A stretch of DNA of 64,000 nucleotides. Source: Dyadobacter chenwenxiniae (GTDB lineage Bacteria; Bacteroidota; Bacteroidia; Cytophagales; Spirosomataceae). Where the stretch lies: assembly GCF_022869785.1 (NCBI RefSeq), contig NZ_CP094997.1:806001-870000 (forward strand), written 5' to 3'. The position numbers and the translations under genes are program-made. Below, in pieces: positions 53,501-63,500 of the stretch (its first letter is position 1; every line of letters starts with the position of its first letter). The notes under the pieces were generated by a model. The model was not told where the DNA came from. It saw only the letters and a program-made list of their open reading frames with translations, and ran no database searches.

Positions 53501-54790
53501 TGATTCCGCTGTTTGATAAACCCGTTCATCCGGGCTCTCAAAAATACCATTGTGGTTGTAATCAATCCAGATAGAAGTTCGGGCGTAACCGCCGTTTTCA
53601 GCGACTTGTATTGAAAATGGAATCGTAGCTAATTGATTAAACACCGGCGCAGCCACTAAGGTGGTAAAATCCGAATAACGATTTAATAGCGATCCGGGCC
53701 CGCCGGTTTGAGAAACGTTGGTTGAATTATTTAACGTTCCCGCTGTCACATTGAAAATATCCAAACCCGTGGTGCTGCCGGCAGCAGAGGTACAATAACA
53801 TTCGGCGTATGGTGTCAAATTAATGGCGACCGGAGTGGATTGACCTGTTTGACCACTTTGGCTACAGGTAACCTTACAATAAAAATTATCTGTGGTGGTA
53901 ATAGTTGCTGTATAGGTCGGATTGGTTGCACCCGAAACAGGGCCTGCATTATTAAACCATTGGTAAGTGAATCCGGTAGCATTTATATTATTCAGTGCGG
54001 ATGACGAAGAAAAAGAGAAGTCAACGGTTTCATTAGAGCAAACAGTAGTTTGACTTGCCAAGGTGCTTCCTGGTGCAGGTGTGCCACTGCAATACACTGG
54101 TCCTGTGATATTCACCGTATAATCTTCTGTCTCACCGTCACGATAACTTCCGCACGGATTTACATTTGTATTTGCCGAAGCAATTACTCTCATACGCGTT
54201 GGGCCTAACAAGGCACTCTCCGGAATAATGAAGGAACCTGTTACATTATAAATTGCATCGGCGTTTGCGCCTGACTGATAGACGCGTTCATCGGGCGCAT
54301 CAAAACTTCCATTTTGGTTATAATCGATCCAAATTGAAATCATGATATTTGTGTAATTGGTGCAACTAGTTATACCAACCGAAAAAGAGAGAGGGTTTAG
54401 TTGCGGAAGATTCGGAGCAGCAAGATTGGTGTAGTCCGAATAGCTATTTTGTATAGATCCTGTGCCACCTGTTGAACTACAATTTGAGGAATTGTTTAAC
54501 GTGCCGATCTGTACATTTGAGATATCCTGACTATTACCTCCATTACCTCCTGTGGAGGCACAATAGCCTTGTGCGTAAATACTGCCAGCGGCAGCAGAAA
54601 GAAACACAGTCAAGCATAATAAAGACCGCCATATTCTTTGTAAGAAAAAGGGGGAAAGTGCATTCTCAGGCATTGAAACACAACCAGCCAAACCATGAAC
54701 TGCGCGGTATTTGTTTAGTGCATTTGCTTTAAAGCTGTTGTCAAAAGAAAGCACAAATGTTCGTATATATGTTTTCATAAAATTTTTCAA
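50507..54790 (-). CDS. Large secreted repeat protein (GEVED and Ig-like repeats, type IX sorting domain)
   Basis: This is a 1427-residue surface or secreted protein. A signal peptide lies at about 50-74 (SLLCLTVFLSAAAGSIYAQG), after an unusual 50-residue N-terminal extension, so the true start may be the Met before PENALSPF. Four tandem units of about 245 residues follow. Each starts with a Cys-x-Cys/Tyr-Cys pair and has a GEVED domain (WIDYNHNGIFESPDERVYQT, GEGETEDYLV) plus an Ig-like domain (TYQWYNNAG, FYCDVTCP). A further region with LPVTLISFTGKATE leads to a type A T9SS sorting domain (NFYPNPGTGKVYIEI) at the C-terminus. It is probably an adhesin-like exoprotein. Confidence 0.9.
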   Translation of the reverse strand: MKNFMKTYIRTFVLSFDNSFKANALNKYRAVHGLAGCVSMPENALSPFFLQRIWRSLLCLTVFLSAAAGSIYAQGYCASTGGNGGNSQDISNVQIGTLNNSSNCSSTGGTGSIQNSYSDYTNLAAPNLPQLNPLSFSVGITSCTNYTNIMISIWIDYNQNGSFDAPDERVYQSGANADAIYNVTGSFIIPESALLGPTRMRVIASANTNVNPCGSYRDGETEDYTVNITGPVYCSGTPAPGSTLASQTTVCSNETVDFSFSSSSALNNINATGFTYQWFNNAGPVSGATNPTYTATITTTDNFYCKVTCSQSGQTGQSTPVAINLTPYAECYCTSAAGSTTGLDIFNVTAGTLNNSTNVSQTGGPGSLLNRYSDFTTLVAAPVFNQLATIPFSIQVAENGGYARTSIWIDYNHNGIFESPDERVYQTAESNFENHTLNGSFTIPITALTGTTRMRIITTAGQTPVSSACGNYGEGETEDYLVSIAVPVACSGSPVQTNTIATQHLVCPEAKYTFSLSPSISTGGTTYQWYNNAGLIAGATNETYTATITSPDEFYCDVTCPTGEKTTRSIPVSVLTCYCTSTADINGGLDIYNVTAGTLNHSTTPFETGGPGSILRSYSDFTTLVNAPVFNKLATIPFSVTVGGGATYAHTAIWIDYNRNGIFESPGEFIFQETGFAGYTATGSFTIPQTALTGVTRMRIVTNEGNLAINSACQNYGPGETEDYLVNIAPSPPCGGFPLQTNTIATQNPVCPQVSFTFSLSPSIITSGNTYQWYNDAGLIAGATHETYTAIITSADNFYCDVTCPNGENTTRSIPVAVREPYLYCPCTSVSNDPEAEDIFNVTIGELNNSSNCGSTGGAGSILNRFSDYTSLVVAPNLAISNAIPVSIQIGICNSYEPSATSVWIDYNHNGSFDSPEERVYYAGDNYSPNYTLTGSITIPETALLGLTRMRVICGNGEIDASACGGYGGGETEDYFVNIVAPTCSDTPTAGNTVVSQNNVCANTSITLSLSSPPTITNGITYQWFNNGGAITGATDATCTTTITTTGNFYCEVTCTSSSLKASSTPVTVNVAPVSLPTSATTHTQNVATTPLVVNNCQYIAKVVPTTGFTDATIKSWTETTPPFIYVPRHYEITPGTNPNTATGTVTLYYSQADFNAYNGTITSGLLPTGPSDAAKIANFQILKYAGTSPTGLGYAGSPTYIPGEGNSWNTGAYTFVWNATNSIWEVTFPVTGFSGFLAKSIAQPLPVTLISFTGKATEKDNELNWKTSSEVDFSHFEIQRSVNAKVFEKIGIQEPNASGNYTFLDSNAPGGKAYYRLKMIDRAAGGMDGTYSFSRMIAIENDAEKSIVGNFYPNPGTGKVYIEIKATEKGIWNITTYDLSGKVISFKSKFLQVGLNKISIEKLNIGLNVVKFENGIISETRKVIKE

Positions 54791-54935
54791 TTGAGTTTAT
54801 AGTCTAAATTGTGAAACTGTTGTTGAATTTTTGAGCTATATACAACAGGGTCGCCCCAATTTGTAATCGGGGAGCAAATGGTCAGGCGTTTGCAAAATCG
54901 ATAACATTACCCCGCAAATTGATATCAGATCTTCA

Positions 54936-56993
54936 TCACTCCTTCACAACGCTCTGTGTATGCGAGCTCCCATCACTGGTTTGCACTTTCAGGAGATATT
55001 TCCCTGGTGCCAGATTTTTCAGATCCACTTCATTTGTACCAGTCAGATTCGTTTTGAGCCTAAGTCCGCCGCTTGTATCAAATACCGATAGTTCCTGTAC
55101 ATCACCTGCACCACTGAAATGCAATTTGCTTTTGACGGGATTGGGATAGGCATACATTGCTGTAAGTTCTTTGCTCCGGATACTGATGATGCGGCTATAT
55201 GCAAAAGTCTGGTCGGTGTCGACCATTTTCAGTCGGTACAGATTTTCACCGCTCATCGGCCGGTTGTGAATGAAGTCGTACGTGGCCAGTGAACTGCTTT
55301 CCCTTTTGGCAGGTACTTTTCCTAAGGCCGACCATTTTTCGTTTCCAGTCCTCCTGTGTTCATTAATGAAATGATCGCTGTTGGTTTCGGAAGAGGTACT
55401 CCATTCCAAATCGGCAAAACCTTCGGCGTTCATTTTTCCTGAGAAATTGACCAGGGTAACCGGAAGAACTGCTTCACAAGCTTCCTGAACTTCTTCAAAT
55501 GTATTGCATCCTGTTGCGTTGGCTGCGATGGATATCTGATCCGGCGATGTGCTGAGTAAGGAACAAACAGAAATGATTGCGCATGTGCTTAGAAGCGGGT
55601 TGCTTGAAATTTCCAGGTTTTCCGTTATTGTAGCGCCCTGGATAGCGCTTATATTAGTAAGAGCGTTATTTCCGCTGATCTGAAAGTATTGATTTACCTG
55701 CTTGAGACCTTCAAGTCCGCTCAGATTGGTAAGTGACGGGTTATTACTGATTCTGATACCAAGTCCTATGGTCTCGAGCGCCGAGAGTCCAGCCAAACTA
55801 GTCAGCACAGCGTTATTGAAGATTTGTATAGTACCACTAAAATTGACCATTTTAGGGAAATTTGGCAGGCTTTTCATTTTGGCGTTGTCTTGGATGTACA
55901 TTGTATTGCCTACGTCGGTTAATTCGGCTAACGTACCCGGAGTCACCAGCCCAGAATTATCCCGTATATACATAGACTTGACAACAGAGGTAAGTGCGCT
56001 CAACCCGCTGATGTCAACCAGTGAAGCATTAAAGTAAATATCGAGATCTCCTCCAATCTGTTCGAGTTTCGGGAGGCCATTGAGGTTGACCAGTAAAGCA
56101 TTACCTACAATATAAAGATCTTCTCCAATATGCGTGAGTTTCGGGAAATTGGGCAGGCTCGTCATTTTGGCGTTACCTTCAATAAACAGCATAACCCCTA
56201 CGTCGGTTAATTCGGCGAACGTGCCCGGAGTCACCAGTTTAGGATTGCCCCCTATGTACATTAACTTGCCAACGGAGGTAAGTGCGCTCAACCCGCTAAT
56301 ATCGACCAGGGAAGCATTATTGATAAATTGGAGATATCCTCCAATCTGCTCGATTTTTGCTAGGTCATTGAGGTTGATCAGTGAAGAATTATTGATGATT
56401 TCGAGGCCACCATCCAATTTTTCCAGCGCCGAGAGTCCTGCTAAACTAGTCAGTACAGGATTAGACAAAATTCGCATATTACCACTAAAATTTACCACTT
56501 TGGGAAAATTAGGCAGGTTTGTCATTTTCGCATTGTCCTGGATATACATCGTATTGCCTACGTCGGTTAATTCGGCTAACGTACCCGGGGTCACCAGTTC
56601 AGGATTGTTCTGTATATACATAGACCCGACAATGGATGTAAGCGCGCTCAAACCGCTGATGTCGACCAGTAAAGCATTATTGTCGATATTGAGATCTTGT
56701 CCAATCTGTTCGAGTTTTGCGAGGCCATTGAGGTTGACCAGGTTGTTGTTGGATGAAATACTAAAACTACCGGTAACACCTTTCAGATTGGCAAGGGGCA
56801 GCAGACTGGTAACGTCACTCGCATTAATCCGCAGATTTCCATCGATAATCAGGTTGGGGCATGACCCATATAAGGTTTGAAAGTTGTTGACATCAGCCTG
56901 AGAGTTAAGATCAATACTCCCAGGCAGGGGGCATTGCGCGCTCACTTGGAGCCACAAAAGCATCAGAAAAATGGAGGCAGATAGTTTTTTCAT
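54936..56993 (-). CDS. Secreted leucine-rich/L-domain-like protein with type IX sorting domain
   Basis: The Met at 56993 starts a signal peptide (MKKLSASIFLMLLWLQVSAQ), giving about 685 residues. The longer frame from 57134 has no signal. After PGSIDLNSQADVNNFQTLYG, about 430 residues are receptor-L-domain-like repeats built from LVDISGLSALTS, LVTPGTLAELTDVGN, AKMTSLPNFPK and similar strands. They form three larger repeats nearly identical in DNA. Then comes SLLSTSPDQISIAANATGC, the T9SS pre-domain (LPVTLVNFSGKMNAEG) and a type A sorting domain (AYPNPVKSKLHFSG). It may bind carbohydrate or protein partners outside the cell. It is co-oriented with the GEVED gene. Confidence 0.9.
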   Translation of the reverse strand: MKKLSASIFLMLLWLQVSAQCPLPGSIDLNSQADVNNFQTLYGSCPNLIIDGNLRINASDVTSLLPLANLKGVTGSFSISSNNNLVNLNGLAKLEQIGQDLNIDNNALLVDISGLSALTSIVGSMYIQNNPELVTPGTLAELTDVGNTMYIQDNAKMTNLPNFPKVVNFSGNMRILSNPVLTSLAGLSALEKLDGGLEIINNSSLINLNDLAKIEQIGGYLQFINNASLVDISGLSALTSVGKLMYIGGNPKLVTPGTFAELTDVGVMLFIEGNAKMTSLPNFPKLTHIGEDLYIVGNALLVNLNGLPKLEQIGGDLDIYFNASLVDISGLSALTSVVKSMYIRDNSGLVTPGTLAELTDVGNTMYIQDNAKMKSLPNFPKMVNFSGTIQIFNNAVLTSLAGLSALETIGLGIRISNNPSLTNLSGLEGLKQVNQYFQISGNNALTNISAIQGATITENLEISSNPLLSTCAIISVCSLLSTSPDQISIAANATGCNTFEEVQEACEAVLPVTLVNFSGKMNAEGFADLEWSTSSETNSDHFINEHRRTGNEKWSALGKVPAKRESSSLATYDFIHNRPMSGENLYRLKMVDTDQTFAYSRIISIRSKELTAMYAYPNPVKSKLHFSGAGDVQELSVFDTSGGLRLKTNLTGTNEVDLKNLAPGKYLLKVQTSDGSSHTQSVVKE

Positions 56994-57404
56994 TTTTGAG
57001 TTATTAAGTCGGCTGTGTGATATCAGCAAATAACGTTTTGCCACTTTCGTCCAGCACTTTACCTGTTTTCGCTTCAAATCCTTTGGACCGGAATGTTCCA
57101 TGCTGAATAACAATAGGTTCGGTGTGGTCTGCACAAGCTTTTATAAAAAGCGGAAGTATTACGACATTGAGCAAATAATCATTTCTTGCATTTCAAAGGG
57201 TATTGATTTTTGTGAAAATGTGGAGCGATAAATAACTTCAGGTAAATTCATAGATCTGAAAAGCGATCCGCCTGGAAGTAACCTGAGAAGTTGCCGAACT
57301 TATATAGTGGCCGGATTTATTGAAGACAAAGGAAGCGAAGCGTGCTGCAAAGCACAATAGCAAATTCTTGCTATACGCAGGGTTTTATTGGTTCTAAAAT
57401 CTCT
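56994..57404. other. Upstream region of the L-domain gene
   Basis: No supportable coding sequence. Its promoter should lie in here, but no TTG-N20-TAnnTTTG match is convincing. Confidence 0.3.
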
Positions 57405-57568
57405 TTTGTCGACAACTTAATAATAAGCGGCGACATCGTAGTCTTGATATCAACTTTACCCTTACACTAGAGATTGATGACAGAAAGTTTTGTAGAATTG
57501 TCAGTCTCGAAAGTGAAAAATTAACTTTGAAATTTAAACGTACGGGCGATTATGAAGGAGCACTGTAA
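57405..57568 (+). pseudogene. C-terminal relic of a small beta-barrel protein
   Basis: The frame without a start reads SLDINFTLTLEIDDRKFCRI and VSLESEKLTLKFKRTGDYEG, then AL and a stop at 57566-57568. The end pattern (I-V-S-L-x-x-x-x-L-x-L) resembles lipocalin-like lipoproteins of Bacteroidota. About 50 codons remain. Only moderate certainty that this was a gene. Confidence 0.35.
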
Positions 57569-57859
57569 GTATCCCTATCACGCGCTGCTTCTCTTCAAGA
57601 GAAATAATAATACTATTTTATCGCTTCTACAACAATAGTAATAAAGTTCAATATTTATATAAATATAGCAGTATATAAGACAACTTAACAAAGTTGTGAA
57701 TTCTGAGTTTTGGGTATTTGCAAAACTGGCAAACCAAACTCATTGGGAAAAGTAGTTGTATTATATTGTTCATCCCAAGGCAAACCTCGAATGTAGATAA
57801 AAAAAGACAAGCGCAAATTGCGTTTGCATCAGTGGCAGCCTATACCAATTGAGATTCTC

Positions 57860-57890
57860 AAAAAATAACCGGGCATTGTTGCTCGGTTAT
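57860..57890 (-). terminator. Rho-independent terminator on the minus strand
   Basis: ATAACCGGGCA (57865-57875) and TGCTCGGTTAT (57880-57890) pair over 11 positions with one mismatch, around a 4-base loop. On the minus strand a run of T follows. It lies 33 bases past the stop of the relic at 57924. Confidence 0.8.
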
Positions 57891-57923
57891 AATCACATTA
57901 GAGTTGATTTATTTAAGTGTTAT

Positions 57924-58200
57924 TTATTGTAAAACAATTCTGGTCTTTTCTATTTTTTGGTCTGTACCTTTTCCGGGCATTACATGAAGATAATAGGTTC
58001 CACGCGGTAAATCACTTACATCTAACTCAATCTTATGTCCATCTTTGACAGCTTTGTTTTTATAAATATCCTGAATCAGAAGTGACTTACAGGTTTTTTT
58101 GAACTTTCATTATAAAGTTCAACCGTTCTGGCAACTGTAGTAGGCCAATTGTCATACAAAAGAGCCTTTTTTGACCAAAAACCGCAGGTATGACAAAAAC
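57924..58200 (-). pseudogene. Type IX sorting-domain tail of a secreted protein, frameshifted
   Basis: The minus strand reads DNWPTTVARTVELYNESS, then KKPV, and after a one-base deletion (CCTGTAAGTCA for CCTGTAAAGTCA) continues LLIQDIYKNKAVKDGHKIEL, DVSDLPRGTYYLHV and KIEKTRIVLQ-stop. LPRGTYYLHV is the hallmark of type A T9SS sorting domains. Nothing of the passenger protein remains. The strong terminator downstream suggests it was once a real transcript end. Confidence 0.75.
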
Positions 58201-58257
58201 AATTAACAAGATCAAGTAAATAGTTTTCATAGATTGGTGAGTTAAGAAGAAGAAATG

Positions 58258-58600
58258 TTACTCTGTCATAGCTATCTTATACTCTGATAGGTTCAAGTTA
58301 TAATAGATTTGACCCGGATAGTAATAGGTTATTTTTTCAGAGTACTTATAATATTTTCCACTGAATATAATTTTAAGCCCACCCTTTTTTAACTCATCAG
58401 GTATATTGCAAATTACCCCAACTTCCATTGAATCATATGTACCATCTATTCCTACTAAAAACGGTACTTTTGGTTTGTAGAATCATATTCTATTCTCCCA
58501 TTTTGCTCCAATACATCTTTGACAAATTGCTCATTTAAATCACAAGAGAGCTCATTTTGTTTAAGCGGCACAACAAACGCCAAGACAAGTGCAGCCTGAG
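58258..58600 (-). pseudogene. Cys-rich lipoprotein relic (CGCD family, member 3)
   Basis: The minus strand reads LSCDLNEQFVKDVLEQNG, RIEYDSTNQ, then a frameshift and KVPFLVGIDGTYDSMEVGVI, CNIPDELKKGG and a stop at 58258-58260. C-D, G-x-I-x-Y-D-x-T and V-x-C-N follow in the same order and spacing as in the lipoprotein at 21158 (GKIEYDTT, VCNDST). The signal sequence is unclear. It lies next to the type IX relic, like member 1 lies next to the type IX protease relic. Confidence 0.6.
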
Positions 58601-59051
58601 AACAGCAGGGCGAACTAGTTTGGCCACTTCTCTGGTTTACACTTCCTGAAAATTGGAAAGCCTACACGAATAGGAGTTTGATTGTTCGGTTTCCCAGGTA
58701 CTATAATACTGAGCTAACCATATCACATAATTTATATTGCAACATTGGAGCCAAAAAATCTGATTTCACTGGCGTAATCCGAGACCACTGTGTAGCGTAT
58801 CGGGATGCTTTTAACTTTGCGCTTAATCTAATGAAAACCGAAAAATCATTAAAGAACAATTAATTATTATCCCGTCCAGATTTAAACCGCTCTCTTGAGA
58901 AATGCGGATAATTGGTAACTTTCCCAATCTCTATAACCAAGCTTTGGAAACTCACCATTCGAGTTCAGGAACATTTTGGAAGCTAAAATGTTCGGTAGGA
59001 GGCTATTTGAACGTAGTGCAGTTCCATAAACGTCATAATTGGCTACATTTC
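58601..59051. other. Gene-poor region, nothing recognised
   Basis: A 61-codon plus-strand frame at 58678-58863 exists but has no family likeness and no convincing upstream signal. Confidence 0.3.
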
Positions 59052-60011
59052 TTACTGATCTCCGAGACCTCTTATGTTATTGTTAAATTCATTGGCCAAC
59101 TGAGAAACCATTTTAATTAAGTCCTTAATATTAGGCTGAACATCGGGATTGGTCTCCATTAGCTCAATTATATTCAACATTTTTAATAATGGTGCGCGGA
59201 CAATATGGGATTCTGACCAGGCAATCTCTTTCATGATCACGTTCTTTCTTCTAACCTTTTGAAGATGGCTTTCAAATTCAGATATATTACGTAGTGTACC
59301 CACAGCACGGTAGACTTTCCCATATTGATTTTGCAAAAATATTCCAAAGTAATCAACATTGGCCAGCACTCCATTGGCTTTACGAAAGCGGAACTCCGAG
59401 CTAATCATTTTTACCGGAGATGATCCTATTCCATCTTCTATTTCATTCCATATTCTCTTTCGATCCGGGCTGTCAATTTTACTGTAAAATTCATAACTAT
59501 TACTTTGAGTGGCTGAGTAACCGAAGTTTTCGTAAAACCCGCTCACCCATTCCAACTTATCAGCACAAATATCCCAGTCAAAAATAGCCGCTCCGGTTGC
59601 ATTGGCTAATGCACTATCACGCTGCTGTGCGCGCTCTAACTGTTGCTTTGCTGTGACCAATTCTGTTACATCTTGTGAAACAAGAACAATCCCCTCGATG
59701 CCAGGATCATGCGAAAAATTTACAGCATGTGCTTTTATTGATTGCCAATTTCCCGAGCAAGATTTCATGCGAAATAAAGCAAATTGTATCTTGTTTTGTG
59801 TTTGTAGCAATGAGAATGAAGCCTGAAATACGGCACGGTCGGCAGGGTGTATTTGATTAAATATGCTTTTACCCATAAATAGGGATAAATCTGATCCCAT
59901 TATTGCGGTATGGCTCTCATTTAAAAAGAGATAATTCCCTTCACTGTTCAATACAGAAATCAGATCAGTGGCCTGATTGACTAATGCTAAATAATCGGTT
60001 TTGCGTGTCAT
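59052..60011 (-). CDS. Two-PAS protein with a histidine-kinase dimerisation segment but no ATPase
   Basis: This 319-residue cytosolic protein has a PAS domain at about 8-118 (DLISVLNSEGNYLFLN, QIHPADRAVF) and a second PAS/PAC at about 130-255 (FDWDICADKLEWVSGF, FRFRKANG). A short coiled-coil-like segment with AWSESHIVRAPLLKMLNIIE follows at about 268-310, where the kinase dimerisation helix with its phospho-acceptor His should be. The protein stops there, without a HATPase domain. It may be phosphorylated by another kinase, act as a sensor partner, or be a truncated kinase. Confidence 0.82.
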   Translation of the reverse strand: MTRKTDYLALVNQATDLISVLNSEGNYLFLNESHTAIMGSDLSLFMGKSIFNQIHPADRAVFQASFSLLQTQNKIQFALFRMKSCSGNWQSIKAHAVNFSHDPGIEGIVLVSQDVTELVTAKQQLERAQQRDSALANATGAAIFDWDICADKLEWVSGFYENFGYSATQSNSYEFYSKIDSPDRKRIWNEIEDGIGSSPVKMISSEFRFRKANGVLANVDYFGIFLQNQYGKVYRAVGTLRNISEFESHLQKVRRKNVIMKEIAWSESHIVRAPLLKMLNIIELMETNPDVQPNIKDLIKMVSQLANEFNNNIRGLGDQ

Positions 60012-60087
60012 TTACTTATTGAGGGATTTCCGAAAGGCATGTTTGGTTTGAATGTATCCTTAACGCGCGCTTATCTCCATTAAGAAT

Positions 60088-60360
60088 TTAATTCCAAACT
60101 CCAATTTCCTTTAATAAGACATTCCCGTCTACATTTTCAGTCCGTATACAAATCTTATGACGTACACCGACTTCGTGCTTTTCCCAAATGATGTGCTCAA
60201 TGGAAATGACACGAACCCCCTCATTGATCACAGCATCCGGAAAGGAGGCCACTGATAAAATATCACCTTTGTTAATCGCTCCAAATGGAGTGTCAGATTC
60301 AAACGAAACCCAGGATTCCATGGAGTGTGGGGCGTAAATTTCAAGTTGGTAGCTTTTCAT
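60088..60360 (-). CDS. Small hypothetical protein
   Basis: This 90-residue protein (MKSYQLEIYAPHSMESWVSF) has alternating beta-strand patterns (FGAINKGDILSVASF, VRVISIEHIIWEKHEVGVRH) and ends EIGVWN. No signal, no family recognised. It lies between the two-PAS gene and the hybrid sensor, all on one strand, which could link it to signalling. Confidence 0.5.
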   Translation of the reverse strand: MKSYQLEIYAPHSMESWVSFESDTPFGAINKGDILSVASFPDAVINEGVRVISIEHIIWEKHEVGVRHKICIRTENVDGNVLLKEIGVWN

Positions 60361-60551
60361 ACTAAGGCAATGAATTTATATGCGGCTCTACCGTTGAAGG
60401 GATCAGGCACAGGTAGTACATCACCTATCCAAGCCATTTGACATGCTTTCAGTAATCCTACTTCCTGCCTAGAATTATAACTTCGGTTTCAGCATACAAA
60501 AGTATGTGTAAATCGTGTGAGGGAAAGGGGGTGAATTCGTCAGAAAACGTT

Positions 60552-63500
60552 TCAAATTTCACTTAATGCTTGTAAATCAGTCCTGTTGTCCGATTGAGGC
60601 GGTACTTCTTGTTGCCGGTAGGTCCTGGCATATACGGAGGGTAGCATGTCGTAGCGTTTTTGAAAAAAAATACGGAAGTTTCTGACATCTTCCATGCCGA
60701 CCATCGATGCTACCTCCGAAACCCGTATGTGCGGGTTCTTAAGTAACTGAGCTGCATTTTTCAGACGGGTATCTCTGATGAACTCGATCACAGTCTGCCC
60801 GGTAATTGTTTTGATGCGGCGGTAAAAAACGGACTGACTCATATGCATGTCGTTCACTAAGCATTGCACATTGAAATCACGGTTATTCAGGTTTGCTTCA
60901 ACCAGTCCCATGGCCTTTTCCAGGAAAAGTTTGTCTTCATCAGCAATTACAATCTGATTGGGCTGCAAAAGAATCTGCGTGTGATAATACTGCTGAAGCC
61001 TTTCCCGGTTTTCAAGAAAATTAGCAATTTTAACTCTGAGGATATCTTCATTGAAAGGTTTTACGATGTAGTCATCTGCTCCTGTTTCCAGTCCTTCCAA
61101 TTCCTGTAAAGCGGCCGCAAGCGCTGTCAGTAATATTACCGGAATATGCGTTGTTTTTTGATTCTGTTTAACTTTTTTGCTTAATTCAAGTCCACTCATT
61201 TTCGGCATACTGACATCACTCAGAATCAGATCGGGCAAAATTTCTGTTACTTTCTTCCATCCTTCCAAGCCATCAGCGCATAGAAAGACCCGGTATTGAT
61301 CACGAAATAAATGATACAGATAGTCTCGGAGATCGGCATTGTCTTCTACGATCAGCAGCTTGTACATTTCATGTTTCGGTAATCTTTGTTCTGCATTTGG
61401 CTGAGGCGCCACAGGTTGATTTTGGGTAAAGTCAGGCAACGCAGTGGCAGGGGCTATCTCGCAGTGTCGCAGATGTTTTTTCCCGAAAGGTAACCGCACA
61501 ATGAACGTCGATCCTGATCCGATTTTACTCTTAAAAGCAATCTCACCGGAATGCCTTTCTACAAACTCTTTGACCAGTGCAAGACCAATTCCAGAACCAG
61601 ATAAGAACGAAATATTGTTGGAAGCCTGGAAATACGGATCAAAAATCTTTTCCTGATCATCCGCATGAATGCCAATGCCGGTGTCGGTCACAGAAATTTC
61701 CAGGAAGTGATCAGCCAGCTTTTTATCATTCCATACAGCGTCGCATTCCGGGTCACCAATTATCGTGGTGACAAAACGGATAGTCCCGCCGGACTTGGAG
61801 TACTTAAATGCGTTTGATAAAAGGTTGGTGATTATCACTTCCAGTTTTTCATGATCGAAATACATATGCACGCCGTGAGAAGGAGCATCAAGCTGGTAAT
61901 GCAGATTAAGCTCGTCAGCCTTAATCTTAAAGATCGAAAAAACCTCAAGGATAAGCTCCATTACATTTTGACTGGACGCAGACAGTTGTACTGCACCTGC
62001 CTCGAACTTACGAAAGCTGAGCAACTGATTGACCAGATGAAGTAATTTACGTGATTGTTTGTGCATCATCAGGACTTTCTCACGCATCGCACCGGATTCT
62101 GAATATGACCTTGCAAGTTCCTCCATCGGGCCTAAGATCAGCGTGAGTGGTGTGCGCAGCTCATGTGAGACACCTGTAAAGAAGTTGGCTTTCATCTCCG
62201 CAATCTTTTGTTCATTCTCGCTTTTGAGCCTTTCCAGTGCCAATTTATTTTCCAGTTTTAACCGGCTGGTTGTTAAGTTTTTGTACCAGAAGAGTGCGGC
62301 CAGGATAGCAAAAAGATAAAACAAATACGCCCACCAGGTCTGCCACCAGGGCGGCAGTACTGTGACCCGCACTGGCCGGGATACCGACCATATGCCTTCA
62401 CCGTTACTGGCCTTTACCTTAAAAACATAGTCGCCGGCTGGCAGATTTGAAAAGCTTGCTATGCGCTGTCCATCGGGAAGCTTAACCCAATTTTCACTAT
62501 AACCTTGCAGCTTATAAGCGTAAGATTGCTTTTGTGCATTGACATAATTTAACCCCACAAATTCAAACAGAAAGTCATTTTCATCCGGATGAATTGTAAC
62601 CCCATCCCTTTCTGAAAAAGTTTTATTGACCATGGAACTTCCTGGCTGCCCGCTGGTTTCTGCCAGATTTTTATTCAATACCCTCAATGCGGTTATTCTT
62701 ACCATCGGGGGGAGGGTAGGACGTATTTCTTCGGGCTTGAACCAAGTAACCCCGTTGGGCCCGCCAAAATACATTGTGCCTGTGGAGGACAGAAAAGCAG
62801 ATCCAACTTTGAATGAATTACCCTGAAGGCCATCTTTCACGTCGAAGTTTATCAGTTCACCAGTTTTTGGCGTAAATTTTTTCAACCCAGCGCCGCCAAT
62901 CCAGAGATTTCCCTTTTTATCGATCAATATACTTTCTATATCGCTGTCTGGGACTAAGTGCTGAAATGGACGGAGTACTTCCGACCCATTCCTGATCTCT
63001 ATTTTATGCAGTCCGCCACCAATCGTTCCAACCCAGATATTTCCGATTTTGTCGCGTGCCAAAGGCCATGCGAAATTGACTTTTAAACTGTTGTCATTGC
63101 CAGGATCATGTTTAAACTGTTTGAGTAGTTGTAGCGCTCCGCGTTGCTCCTGCATCTTCAAGACTCCCTGGTCGAGTGAACTGGCCCAGATTACGTCATA
63201 CACAGGATCATACAGCAGAAAACTGACATCATCGGATGGCAGAGCGCTATTGGAGCGGTTGTAGGACCTAACGAACTGACCTTCTTTGGTAAACAGGATC
63301 AATCCTGCGCCGAATGTTCCCACCCAGACCTGACCTTTGTTATCGGAGACAATACTTTCTACACTGATATGGCCCCAGGCAGGCAAGCCTGGCTGCCTGC
63401 CAAATGCAACCGGATTTTGAAGCGAATCCGTTTTCGCCAGATACAATCCATTGTAACGTGTACCAACCCACATGCTTTTTCCCACCTTGCAAAAAGCGGA

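Noticed and set aside
50507..54790. CRISPR-like repetition
   Set aside because: The repeats are protein-coding domain units of about 750 bases without spacers. No short direct repeats with unique spacers were found anywhere in the window.
58678..58863. 61-codon plus-strand frame
   Set aside because: No homology that I recognise and no promoter or conserved neighbour.
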